Part shown: positions 37,321 through 49,283 of the stretch, in pieces
Position numbering within the stretch: position 1 is the first letter of the stretch
Layout of the letters: each line of letters starts with the position of its first letter
Assembly: GCA_947095535.1 (NCBI GenBank)
Contig: OX352774.1
Span: 33,930,496-33,994,495, forward strand
Length of the DNA stretch: 64,000 nucleotides
Source: Poecilobothrus nobilitatus
Lineage: Eukaryota; Arthropoda; Insecta; Diptera; Dolichopodidae
Reading direction: 5' to 3'
Program-made: the position numbers and the translations under genes
The notes under the pieces: model-generated
The model's database searches: none
What the model saw: only the letters and a program-made list of their open reading frames with translations
Told to the model about the DNA's origin: nothing

Positions 37321-37826
37321 CTAGGTTAGGTTAGGTTAAAGTGGCTGCCAAAAAGGCACACTTAGACCGTATTTAGTCCACTGTGATACCACATAGAAGC
37401 TTTTCTATCCCACTCGTTAAAACCAATATGAGCTTTTTGCAAAGCGAAGAATACTTTTCACATTTTTACCTGCTAGATCGCTAAGGTTGTTGAAGAGATA
37501 TTACCCCAAATGGGTATTCCTTCTTGCCGACAAGGCCGGGCATGTGAAAAGGAGATGGAGAGTAGTTTCCTCCTCTTCTTCATTTTTGCAGGCTCTACAA
37601 TAGTCGTTTGAGGATAAGCCAAGTCTTCTCTCATGCTTCCCTATTAGACAGTGACCGGATGGGCAGTTCCTATATTAGACAGTGATGGGTGATTACTATA
37701 TATTAGACAGTGATGGTGACATGCTTCCCTATTAGACAGTGATGGGTGATTATACCCATTGTCATTCCAATGTTTGTCCTTTTGAGAGAAAGCAGATCAT
37801 TGGATCGTCTTAAATCGGTTAAGACC
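37321..37826 (-). pseudogene. LINE C-terminal zinc-binding domain and 3' end, copy 2 (best preserved)
   Basis: On the minus strand: LRRSNDLLSLKRTNIGM, then GHCLIGKHERRLGLSSND, YCRACKNEEEEETTLHLL and FTCPALSARRNTHLG. Then comes a single in-frame TAA (37501-37503) where this family normally has a sense codon, then YLFNNLSDLAGKNVKSILRF and AKSSYWF with a stop at 37417-37419. C-x2-C ... H-x4-C followed by PAL is the zinc-binding domain ending ORF2 of R1/LOA/I-type LINEs with ribonuclease H. The 3' untranslated part includes GGTATCACAGTGGACTAAAT and ends in CTAACCTAACCTAACC-type sequence. The segment 37640-37740 is a local tandem duplication of CCTATTAGACAGTGATGG, which breaks the upstream reading. 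Confidence 0.85.
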
Positions 37827-40800
37827 TAAAGATACATAGTTTCAGAAACTGTTCAAGGAACATAGTTTTAGGATAGAATTAAGTGTATTACAAACAACTT
37901 ATTAATTATAGATACATCGTTATTAATGTGTAAGGATATTTTTAATTTCAGATGTCTGATGCATAATGGAATCTAACATTGAAGAAACTTTTCGTTGAAT
38001 ATGATGGAATTTAATCACTAAAATCAATTTATGAATTGAATATAACTCCTAGCTCTTTCACTTTATTTGTTCTCATTAAGATTTTACCATATGGACAAAA
38101 TAGGATAATTCAAAATTTATGGTTTTTTTTCTGTTCTATGTGACATTAACTTGAACTTTATGAGATAAAAGTGTTTAAAGAATAAACCCATAATCCGAAG
38201 AATTTTATTTTAAAGGTTTAAGTATACAGAGGGAAATTAATTTTAGATCATCAGTGAGAAATAAAAATTCTAAGCGCTTTTAAATTTTTTTTGTGTTATT
38301 TATAAGTATAATAACAAGCATAGCGGACCAATATAAGTGCCTTGAGTGCACTTAGTTTAATATCATATAGCTAGTAATTATTGGCTAAATATCCGAAATT
38401 ACTACAAAAAAGAATATATGTACCTAACTATCTATATTTCATTTTAGATTTTGTAGAAAAAAGTATACTGGGATAGTCTAAAAAGAAAATAAATTTCAAA
38501 GATGAAAAACTTTCCAATAATATCCAATGAAAATATCCTAGTTGACTTTTTAGAAAATCATCAGAAAAGTAAAAATTACAATCATGTTAACCAATATTAG
38601 CCATTTTACCCCGTGTCAGATAAGAAATAAGAAGAAAATAAATTGAATACTCCTTAATCGCGCCAATTAAACAAAACAGATTGTTACTAACTACTTAATT
38701 ATTTGCATATATTTAGTCCTTATTATCTAATTTAAAAACTTTCTAGGAGGAAAATATGATCAAAGGAATTGGGGGCGCCTAATAAGAATACGAAATTGAG
38801 TAATTTCTTTTTGAATAAGTGGAAATTGTAAAATGGAATATTCCGAACAGATGGAATCATATTTGATGGTAACATTTTAGCAATTCTCTGTTTTCGAAGA
38901 TAACGTACCATTCATAAGTCTTTTCGCTGTGTCAAAAATTCGGCAAATTAAATTTTAAATTTAGTTTCTTTCTTTTTTAAATAAAATAAAATCAAATTAA
39001 TAATAATATTAATATTTTATGGTTATTTTTATTCTTTTTCATTTATAATAAAAATAAATTTAAAAAAAAAAAGAATAATATATTTATATTAAAATATTAT
39101 TTTTTAATTATTTAAAATTAACGTTTCAATTATTTCTTTTTATCAAATCTTTTAGATGTAATCATTCAAATCGAAACATGATGGGAATCAAGGTTTTAAT
39201 GTATTAAGTAAGAACTTTTTATTCATTTCTGATATTAATAATAAAATATTTAGCATCTAATATAATCTTATACCTACCTTACCTACATATGTATGTATGT
39301 AAGTATATATTTAAGTACTCCATATACGTTTAATTAAAACAAGTAGCTATACTTAAAATTGTAAAAGTACTTTCGTTCATAATTAAATAAAATATAAAAT
39401 ATTTGCCACTTAAATATAATTCAAATGAAATCAATTAATTTATCACCTATATAAGTATTTAAAATAGATATCAATTGCTATTAATGTGAATTAATAAATT
39501 ATCATCATGAAAACCTAAAATATTACGTAGATACTATTGAAAAATACAAAAGTAAGTACTAAAATAAAGTAAATTTACTTTTATCATTATAATTTTTTTT
39601 TTTTTGCTGTAAAACAAAAAAAATAATTATTTGATAAAAAAAAAAAAAAAAAAATGTTTGGTTGTTTACCAAATAAAACAAAAAAAAAAAATTCAAGGAC
39701 GCTCTTAATTAAAATAAACAGGTGGGTAAGTGAATTAAATTACCTTGGTGATAGTTAAATAAAATAATTAAAAATTAAAACTAAAAAAAAAAAAATAATT
39801 AAATTTTAATATTTTTTTTATATAATTATATTATTCTTATTAATTTTACTTATTTTTTTTATTATACAACATTAATATATATTTAATTAATTAATTTTTT
39901 CATTTATTTTATCAGTACACCATTAATACTAATTGATATTATATTTAATGAAGCCTATGCCTGGAAGGCATGTACACTATTAATAGTTCTTATATTAATA
40001 ATTTTATTAAAGTTATATTGTACTTACACATACATACATATTTGAATATGAGCGTTGTATAATTTGAGATTTTTTAGCTAAAAGGTTGGCGAAATAGCGA
40101 CTATGCCATTATTTATTTGTTTTTTAAAGAGGGACGAACGAAAACATTGAAAGTCTTGTGGGTCGTGTTAAACTTTAACCAAACAAAAAAAAAAACCATT
40201 TATAAAACTTTAAAATGGCTCCTTTAATACATATAATACATAATATAATGTACAGTTCGGTTTTAAGGATAAGGATAAGAAAAGGAAGTTTAAAAAATTA
40301 AATTTGGAATAATTGGCATTATGGAGGATGACGAGGATAAATCTGAAGAGTTATTTTGAAAAAAGATGTTAATGTTTTTCTTGAATTTCGTTAAATCGTA
40401 CAGATATTGACAACTTTTGGCAACAGATATACTGGAATAAAATTCCATAATAGTCTGATTATTAATTAATTTAAAATTTTATTAATTTCCTTCTCTCCAG
40501 AAGTCAGAATCTCTTATTAGTTTGATAAATTTTCAACGCATAAAATAATTATTACTGTTCCTATATCATCCGAGCCTATAGACTAAATATCCTCGACTTG
40601 TATTTGTACAATAGATAAACCATTTAATGAATACTTGCGTAATACAAATTATCTAGCATATCTTTTTGCGTCATTGTGATCTTCTTGTGTTGTCTTCTTC
40701 TGCATTTTTGTGTTTTTAACAGACTACTGCAAAGGTTAGTGGTAAAACTATTTTTGGAGAAAATATTAAACTGGTACTAACAGAGAGTAGTAAAAAGAAT

Positions 40801-40910
40801 CAGTAAAAGTTTATTCATTATTTCATCTTTTAGTTCTAATATTAAAATTTTTTAATATTAATATTAATTTAATATGAATTTATTTTCATAGATTACCTAC
40901 CAGAAATGGA
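37827..40910. other. AT-rich DNA, no gene recognised
   Basis: The segment 37830-38950 is moderately complex but unreadable. The segment 38990-39130 is nearly pure A/T, and 39590-39660 has T and A homopolymers facing each other. ATGTATG microsatellite lies at 39288-39305. No supported feature. Confidence 0.55.
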
Positions 40911-41358
40911 CGATCTATTGAAGTTATCTCGGTGAGAAATAGGTAACAATAGGTATGTTCAGGGGACACCGGCCAATTGGCGAACATGCGGTCAGTTTAG
41001 GTGTCGCATTCAACACATCATGCCGCGGTTGTGGTGAACGGAATGAGAAAGAAAACATTATACACATCACATATAAATGCCAAGCGCTGGCCAGGGCCAG
41101 AAGAGTAGCTTTGGGTAGCCATAAACTTAACGATTTTAGCGATCTAGCGGCTACCTACGATCAACCTGCAGAAATTGTAAGGTTTCTGAATGCCGCAAAA
41201 TGGATCTATCTAAAATAATCATCATCTGATATAGCCTAAATATAAGCCTTGTGATCACGGTAGTGGTAGCAAAACTGTGCTAACGTGCTAATTGTGCTCT
41301 TGTCACGGTTGACAGGACAAGCCGGACAATACTAACCAACCAACCATACCTACCAAAA
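40911..41358 (+). pseudogene. LINE C-terminal zinc-binding domain and 3' end, copy 3
   Basis: The open frame at 40955-41218 reads GHRPIGEHAVSLGVAFN, SCRGCGERNEKENIIHITYK, CQALARARRVALGSHKLNDF and SDLAA, ending in FLNAAKWIYLK. This is the same C-x2-C ... H-x4-C layout as the copy at 37.4 kb, but diverged (QAL for PAL), so probably a different LINE family of the same R1/LOA/I group. Just upstream TTATCTCGGTGAGAAATAGG encodes the expected LSR-EI, with a stop and a frameshift, so it is a pseudogene. The 3' region includes GACAAGCCGGACAATACTAA and ends in CCAACCAACCATACCTACC, typical of LINE ends. It is 5' truncated. Confidence 0.8.
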
Positions 41359-44300
41359 TGGTTTCAAATTTTTGTCATCAGAAGTAAGTATTGCAAAGAG
41401 TAATTTTTTATAGGTTGTTTACGTGAAATTTGATTCCAGAGAAAATAATTCAAAAACTAATAATGTTTTGTAAAAAAATGTTTAAAAATTTTAGAGATAT
41501 TTTGTTATTTTTTTTTATAAGTAGATAATATTTAAAAAAAAAAAACCAATATTGGAAAAACCATGTCAATAAATGTATGCAATCAATATCAATAATAAAT
41601 CAATAAATTTATTAAATTGATTCTTATAAATTTGATATCTTATCAATATGGTCTTTTTTTTATACATGTATACTGTTATAAATTAAAGTACACATCAATA
41701 AAATAAATTTATGATATTGTTGTCCATGTTACCAGTTAATATAAAAACAAAAAAAAAATGTTTCAATTGATTCTTAAACGTTTTTTTATACATTGTGTAA
41801 GTAAGTATCTATACAAAATCAATTTTAGATTGCGAAAGATATTTTTTTTGTTATCAGATAAATATATTTTGTAGTATTTAATGGGGTGGAATTTAAAGTT
41901 TTATTTAGTAGGTGAGAAATTATTATTGTTTGAATGAAAGTATAAGTAGAGACAATATACATTTAATTTTTTGCAATTCAGGGATGTGCAAAATTAAAAA
42001 TGTTTCATTCCTAAGGTAGGTGGGGATCTAGTAAAGACATCAGGAATACCTCCTTGGTACTATCAAATTTTTACTAACTAAATTCACCTCTTCCATTTAG
42101 CTGCATACAATACATTGACTAGGAAATACGAATAGAAAACAATAGGACAGAATTGCAGAAACTTTGATTACTATTTTATTAACAATGATAAAACCACCAT
42201 AGTCAATTACAACATAAAGCAGTACTGTTTGCTAAATGGTTACAAAAACGAAACTATCAGTCAGTCGTGACATGCGGTATATTATATATCACTTCCTTGC
42301 ATTAGGATGTTCCTTTCAAATGAAGGCAGTTCGAGTGTAGCAGCTATTATAATAAGTTCCTACTTATTTCTATTATTATTAGTATTGATATTACTATTAT
42401 TATTATAATCACGATATGCATTACTACAATTTAAAATTACTACTTATTTTCTTTTATATAATTTTACTGTCATTTTAAATCAAGACTTTTCGATTGAAAG
42501 GAGAGTAACTTAACTAACTTAACTATTGTGTGATTAGTCAAATTGAATTTATCAATATTTTTAATTTTTACAACCCTGCGTAATCTATAAAAACATGGTT
42601 ATTCTTGGTGACAATGATTAATTATAAGATATTGAAAATGCGACGCCCAAAAATAAAATTTAATTTAATTGAACATCCAACTGAAAATAGAAAAACTGAA
42701 AAAGAAAACGAAATTCAATAACAACTTTTGAATTAAGAAAATAACTACTTAGCAATGCAAGTTATAGCAGTGTTTAAAAAAAAACATTTGAAAACTGCAA
42801 AAATTCTCGTTTTACTTATATTTAACAATTTATGTTTCAAATCAATTTTTTATTGTTAAAAAAACCAAAAACCACTAATCGGCTAAGCCTTAATAATTTT
42901 TTTTTTTTAATTATGGATTAAATAAAGGTGCAAAAAATAGAACAGAATAAATGAAATTGTGATGGCCATTTATGGTATTAATTTAATTAATATTATAGTG
43001 ATAGCAAAACGAATCGATTAGTGGTAGTACTTGGATTAGATTTAAAATGTAAATTCTATTAAAATTTTATAAAAATCTATTTATTACAAAACAAAGTTCT
43101 ATTGGAAGGTTAAACTTTATTTATAGATGATGATAAGTATAGTCAAAAGCTGATTTGAAAACAGTCTTTCGGCTTTAATTCAAATTTGTACTAAATTCAA
43201 ATTTAATAACTGATTTTTTTTCTTGATTAATTAATAGGTGTAAATTTTATGGTTAATGGTTATACATATAAATTATTTTTTTCTTAACACCATTAAAAAT
43301 TTAATTTCATTAAATTTACAACTTTCAAAAACCATACAAAAGCAGTATTTTTTTTTTTATTTAACAAAAATAAAAACAAAAACAATTTTATGAAAAGCTT
43401 TAAATATCCATTTATTTAAAGTGGTCTACTTAAATTTTTAAATTGTTAGGTACTTATCATATTTACAATCATAATTTCATAGATAATAAATAAATGCGTA
43501 CATTTTTTTTTTTTTTTGCTTCTTATCAATATTATACTTACTTACTTACACTTTATTATATTTGTAAATTGTACTTGTACCACTGTTATACACTTATACT
43601 AATGTAATATACGAGTATAGTACTAACTTATATTAGTATTATTGTAAAATATATCGTACTCACAGCTTTTATACTTATAAGTAAATTTGATAACTATCTT
43701 TATTAACATATAAGGTGATAGTTTATAAATCAAATAAGTAGATATACATTATATAGTATCAATTTAGGTATGTATGCATATGTATGCATATAATACTACT
43801 TATAATTTTATATATAAATAAATTTATTTACATAGCCCATAGGTACAAATAAATAGGTACATAACATACATATACACACATATATATATACATATACACA
43901 CATATATATATACATATATATAAAATGTAAAGCAAACAAATGATTACCAATACTTTGAATAAAAAAAAAAAATAATAAACCGATAGGCGATAACTACCAT
44001 TCATTTACAAATTACCTAACACTTAAATTATTTAACTGTAAATCGAATTTTAAGTGGTTTAATTTTTAATTATTTAATTATTGTTGAATTTTTTGTTTTT
44101 TTTCTTTTTGCTGTTTATTTTTGATTACAAATAATCATTTAAATAAAATTTCTTATTGAAAAAATAAGGTTTTTCTTATCAAGGTCATTGAAGGTCGTCT
44201 ATTAAAAAATGGAAAAGCATAATAATATAGTGCAGAGTATAGGTATGTATTGTTTGATTATAATGTAAGCCTTGGAATGTAAAATTATTATTTTTTTTTT

Positions 44301-45034
44301 TTTTGCAAATTTTATACCTATACATATAAATTGCATATACAAACATACAATTCATTATAATAATTGAAATGTTTTGAAAAAAAAAACAAAAATATTAAGC
44401 ATATTATTATAAAATTGTATGTGACCTAATGATTAAGATTTCATCATTTAAAATTGATCACGATTTTTTAATCTGTGAATCTTTAATATTCTTAAAATAA
44501 AATTGTCTTTTTTTTTTTTTTTTTTAAACGTAACTAATATTTATTCAATGATTCATTGTTTATATTTAGAGTCTTAAAAAGCTTCAAAGATGTTATTAAA
44601 TTTTTTATTTTTTATTTATTTTTTGTTGTGGGTTTAAATATCAGATTTTTAGTGCTAAAGACTGAAATTAGTTGATATAATTATATGTATGGGTATTCGG
44701 GATAATAAATAGTAAGAAAAGTTTTATTTATTAGTTAGTTTGAATTTTTTTTTTTTTTATTGCAAAATTTATTTTAACATTGTTTTAACCAGTCGATAGA
44801 AGGTGAATTATTTTGCCAATATATATTTACAAATACATAAAAACATAAACATACATCATATTATATACCTATATAAAAATATGTATATAATTATTAACAA
44901 ATAACATTAAAAATATCTTCTTTATGTGATATAAATAAAGTTTTTTGCTATTTGATTGAAAATTTAAAAATATTTGATTTTTAAGATAAATTTCATTATT
45001 TAACACCATCCCAAAAATTAAATAGATAGTAGAT
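41359..45034. other. AT-rich DNA, no gene recognised
   Basis: The segment 41990-42360 is of more mixed composition (GGTAGGTGGGGATCTAGTAA, GTCAGTCGTGACATGCGG) and may be an eroded element, but nothing is readable. The rest holds homopolymers (43503-43518, 44288-44304, 44508-44525) and TACT/TATA-rich microsatellites. Confidence 0.55.
43868..43922. repeat. 22-bp tandem microsatellite (CATATACACACATATATATA)
   Basis: Two successive units of 22 bp mix CA and TA dinucleotides and are followed by a partial third. It is a compound dinucleotide repeat. Confidence 0.9.
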
Positions 45035-45430
45035 CTTTTTTAGCACATTTTCAAAAAATTTTGAAAAAATGTGCTTTTTAGTTTCACTCTGTACCCCCCT
45101 CCGTCCGTCCGTCCGGCCGTCTGGGTGTTTACAAAAATTTTGAAAAAAAGCCTTATTTTTAAAATGTTATAACACAGGTTCTATAAGGCATATTTCTAAT
45201 CTGAAAACGCCAAACTATAGCTGATTTTATAAACTTTATAAATATATATGAAATAAATATGTGGCTTTGTCATATGGTAAAAATTAAACAAATTTATTTT
45301 TCAATATATCTACTCTTTACAAAAATAAAAATACAGATCTATTATGGAAAATTTTTTAATTTTGAAAATATGCTTTTTTGAAAACCCTTGGTTTTTTCCA
45401 TTACTTGTTTAAATATGTGACGTTCGTTGA

Positions 45431-46273
45431 CTGTTTATATTCATTGCTAAAGTACCTATATATTGGCCAATATTTAAAGAAGTGTGCTCAATGAATGATG
45501 CAGACTCTTTCCAAAAATATCTTAATAACTTTATGAAGTGGTGTAAATGTAACAATCTTATTTTAAACATTGATAAATGTGCCGTCATTTCATTTACGCG
45601 TTCCCTAAACTTAATCACAAATAATTACACTTTTAATAATAACATAATAAAAAGAGTCCCTGAATTTAATGATCTTGGTGTAACTGTTGATTGTAAACTT
45701 ACTTTTAATACACATATTAGCAAGATCATTAGTAAAGTAAACTCAATGCTAGGTTTTGTAAAAAGATGGTCTAGAGAATTTAATGACCCATATACTATAA
45801 AATCTCTTTACACGATTTTAGTTCGTCCTATTCTGGAGTATATAAATCAGGTCTGGTCTCTACACTATCATCAACATATTGTTAGAATTGAAGCAATACA
45901 AAGAAATTTTCTAAGGTTCGCCTTAAGAAACCTAAATTGGGCTGATCGCCTTATATTGCCTGCATATGTCAATCGTTTCAAATTACTTGACATGACTTTA
46001 GAATGCAGACGAACAGCCATGGGTATTGTTTTTATTACTCAGGTATTTCATAACTATATAGATTCACACTACATTAACAACATATTAATTAACTCAATCA
46101 ACACACGAACACGTTTCAGGTTTGAAAAGACATTTTCGATTAGATATCATAGGACTAATTACGTCAAATACGAGCCGATTAATAGAATGTTGATAATTGT
46201 GAATCAATACAAAACTATAATAAATATAAACATGAGTAAAGATGTGATAAAAAATCACAAAATAATTCCTTAA
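45431..46273 (+). pseudogene. 5'-truncated Jockey-like LINE: reverse-transcriptase C-terminal half
   Basis: One frame is open for about 280 codons from the stop at 45428-45430 to the TAA at 46271-46273. Similarity begins around WPIFKEVCSMNDADSFQKYL, corresponding to the segment just after the catalytic FADD box, which is missing. Then come MKWCKCNNLILNIDKCAVIS (the 'LxLNxxKC' block), FNDLGVTVDCKLTFNTHI, YTILVRPILEYINQVW and IEAIQRNFLRFALR, a full set of thumb-region landmarks of Jockey-clade LINEs, ending with RTNYVKYEPINRML. Absence of stops over 840 bp suggests a fairly recent insertion compared with the other LINE relics. The tail contains a T16 run and AATAAAT-rich sequence. It is truncated at the 5' end, as is usual for LINE insertions, so it is not functional. 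Confidence 0.88.
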
Positions 46274-48099
46274 TTGTTTTTCACTATTTTTGTTGTAAAA
46301 TTTTTGTGAAATATTAAAATAAGTAAATATACATTTTTTTTTTTTTTTTTAATAAAATAAATTTTGCTTTGTATAACTTTAATATTAATTTTAAATTAAG
46401 TATAATTATCTAAATGTAATATGTAAATTCTTGAAATAAGTAATAAATCAATAAATATTTACAGTACAACTAAAGTAGATCAAGAAGCAGAAGTTGAAAG
46501 AAACTACATTGAATGTTTAGTAAAATTTTAACAGTGTTAATTTAAAGAATATAAACTAGTCTCCAAGTATGTTTCGAAATATTTAATAAATTTATTTAAA
46601 CATAAGCCTTCTCTTTGTAAAAATTATTTTATATAAAAAGGGGAAAAATTAAGTGTAAAGCAAACCACACAAGGTCAAAGAAGTTTCCACAAATATAATC
46701 ACCCATATCCTTCATATCCTTCAAATTTTACGAAGAATATCACTATCGTGATGATTTATTGTTCTTTTAGACGCAAAAGTGATGCTTTTAAAATGATACG
46801 ATTTAAACTGTCAGAAGAATTGTGTCTAGTATTTCCTCAACTATTAAAAATAATTTCGAATTCTAGTGTTTTTGGTTATGTTTATTCATTTGACGAAAAA
46901 CATTACAAATATACTTATTAATATAAAAATATACAAATATACTTATTATTTTAAAAAAATCTTAGAAGAAGAAACAAATTCTACTAAAATTTTAAAAGAA
47001 AATCTTTACTTTTTTGTTTACTTTTCAAAACAAAATAGAAAAATTCAAATTTTGTATTCAAAACAAAACAAAAAAATTTTTTTTTTGACAGATTCAAGTA
47101 ATACCAACACTACGCGATACGTCATTTCTTCATCGTCTCAGTCGTCTAAGATTTAATGTAAAAAAATTTTATTGAAATATATAAATGTTTGATATTAGTT
47201 ACGCTAAGCAAGTTGCGCAAATATGCGAACAGCCTCGCACTCGTACAAATTTGCTTAAACCAACATGATTGTGATTTAGTCATTTACTTGATTCGTGTAT
47301 GTTCAGCTTAAGAGTTATATTTATTGTAAGCTGTTTTATTTTTATTAGTTACAGGTTTAGAACATTATAAATTTAAGATAATATGTAGATCCGGTTTAAA
47401 ATTATCGGTATACTTAGTCAACATTTTTGAAAGTTATATAATTGTGGTAACTACTTGTGGTGAAATATTTTTAAGTTTACATCATATGTTTTTACAACTA
47501 TGTATGGCTTTTTTAAACAAGAACTTGATTTTAATGTATTTTCGATTAGAATATATTATATTATACATAGACATTAGATTAATACATACATATATAATAT
47601 ATATAAAATATTCTAAAAAATGAAGAATTTTATTTTAAATTTGAAAATATTGAATTTGATATTAAGTTGAAATTAACAAAATCTCTATTATGGCTTTATT
47701 AGTTTTTTTTTTGCAAAAAAAAAAAAAGTAAATAAATATCTAAGCTTTTTTTTAGGAAGTTGCCAATACCCAAACTAATATCAATGGTATCTTATTAATA
47801 ATTTTAAGTTCAAGCTAAAAAAAAAAAACAAATTTTTGTTTTTTTATTATTGAAATTTTACAGTATCTCACAAAAAAATATGTCTTAAAAGTCATGTCCG
47901 AATCTCATTTTTGACAAAAAAAACCTGTTAATCAATTCAAATTTAAAAACACCTTCATTTTTCTTAATAACAAAAAAAAAAACAAGTTAGAATGTAAACC
48001 AACGGTTTTTAAAAGCGCACATTTCCAAAACTCAATACAAAATGTTTAGAAGTGTGACTTACACAAAAATTTGAAAATTTCATATAATAAGGAAATATG

Positions 48100-49070
48100 T
48101 GAAGATAGGACATTTTTGAAATTTTGAAGGGCCGTAAGTCTGGAATCCTATATAACTAAGAAAAGTCGTTAACACACGTAAAAATATATTATTGAACCTT
48201 TAATTTTCATGTCTTGCCGCAGAAAAGTTTGTACAGGTGCCTAAGTTACAGGTGTCTAAAAATAGCAAATTTTCAATTTTTGAGGCGTAATTACTCTTAA
48301 AGAGGGGGTGTTACCAAAAAATTCTAAAAGTTCTTTCTTGTCTCAAAATTTCAGGTTCCTATCTAAAGGGGTGCCGGAGTTATGAAAAAAGAAATTTCAT
48401 GCAAAATGTGGTTTTCACATAACGGTAAATTTAAATAGTAAATTACAAAATATTACATAATTTTGATATTGTTTTATATAGATAATAAAATTTTCGATCT
48501 TCTGGCGGTTTTAGATTGCAAAATTATTACGCAGAGCCCAAGATATATACATCTGAAAATGGGGCTTTTTCGCAATTTTGAAGAGCTGCAACTTTGGAAC
48601 CCTTTACAATTAAAATAAACCTTTAACACACGTAAAAATATATTATTGTAGCTTTAATTTTCATATCTTGCAGAAGTAAAATATGTACAGGTTCCTAAGT
48701 TACAGGTGTTTAAAAATAGCAAATTTTCAATTTTTAAGCCCTAATAGCTCATAAACAGGGGGTGGTCCGAAAAAATTTTCTGAGCAAACTTATACTAATT
48801 CTAAAAGTTCTTTCTTGTCTCAAAATTTCAAGCTTCTATCTGGAAGCGTGCCGGAGTTATGAAAGTAGAAAAATCATGCAAAATTTGGTTTTCACATAAC
48901 GGTATATTTAAATACTAAATTTTAAAAAATTGTATAATTTTGATATTAATTTACAAAGATAAAAGAAATACCTGTCGAATGACGTTTTCAGATTGAAAAA
49001 AACTTAAGCAGAACATAATATATATGCATTTAAAAATAGGGCTTTTTCAAAGTTTATGGGGCTGTAGCTC
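48100..49070 (-). repeat. Tandem units (about 454-477 bp) in the right arm of the inverted-end element
   Basis: The phrase CACACGTAAAAATATATTAT occurs at 48173 and 48627, and TTCTTTCTTGTCTCAAAATT at 48331 and 48808. Each is followed by GTGCCGGAGTTATGAAA and a TTTTCACATAACGGTA block. A third, partial unit starts near 49030 (TAGGGCTTTTTCAAAGTTTA). The same units appear in opposite orientation in element C (56512-57340) and singly at 61095-61527. Non-coding. Confidence 0.8.
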
Positions 49071-49283
49071 CGTAATGGGGGGGGGGGGCTACATGAAAAA
49101 GTTGTTCCACAAAATTATTTTTTTTATGAGACCTACCTATGGTTAAAATTTTTTTTCTCTATCTTTAACGGTGTAGAAGTTTTGTAAACAGACGGACGGA
49201 CGGGCGGACGGACGGACGGACGGACAGAGTGAAACTAATAAGCACATTTTTTCAAAATTTTTTTGGAAATGTGCTAAAAAGAA

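Larger units (their letters stand above)
45035..49283. mobile_element. 4.2-kb element with inverted ends, GTCCG tracts and subterminal palindromes
   Basis: The left end (45035-45290) and right end (about 48960-49283) are inverted copies. Each starts TTTTTAGCACATTT, forms a palindrome (AGCACATTTTC ... GAAAAAATGTGCT), then has TTAGTTTCACTCTGT, a GTCCG-repeat tract and TGTTTACAAAA. Deeper, AAAGCC.TATTTTTAAA and AATCTGAAAACG also pair. The right arm additionally carries tandem units and a run of 12 G (49077-49088). No transposase is readable. The interior includes a Jockey-like LINE (45431-46273), and 46310-48050 is unassigned AT-rich DNA. An alternative is two solo ends of a dispersed repeat that happen to face each other. 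Confidence 0.65.

Noticed and set aside
46866..47156. 96-codon ORF
   Set aside because: AT-driven K/N/F/I-rich peptide with no motif, no splice context and no non-ATG start support.
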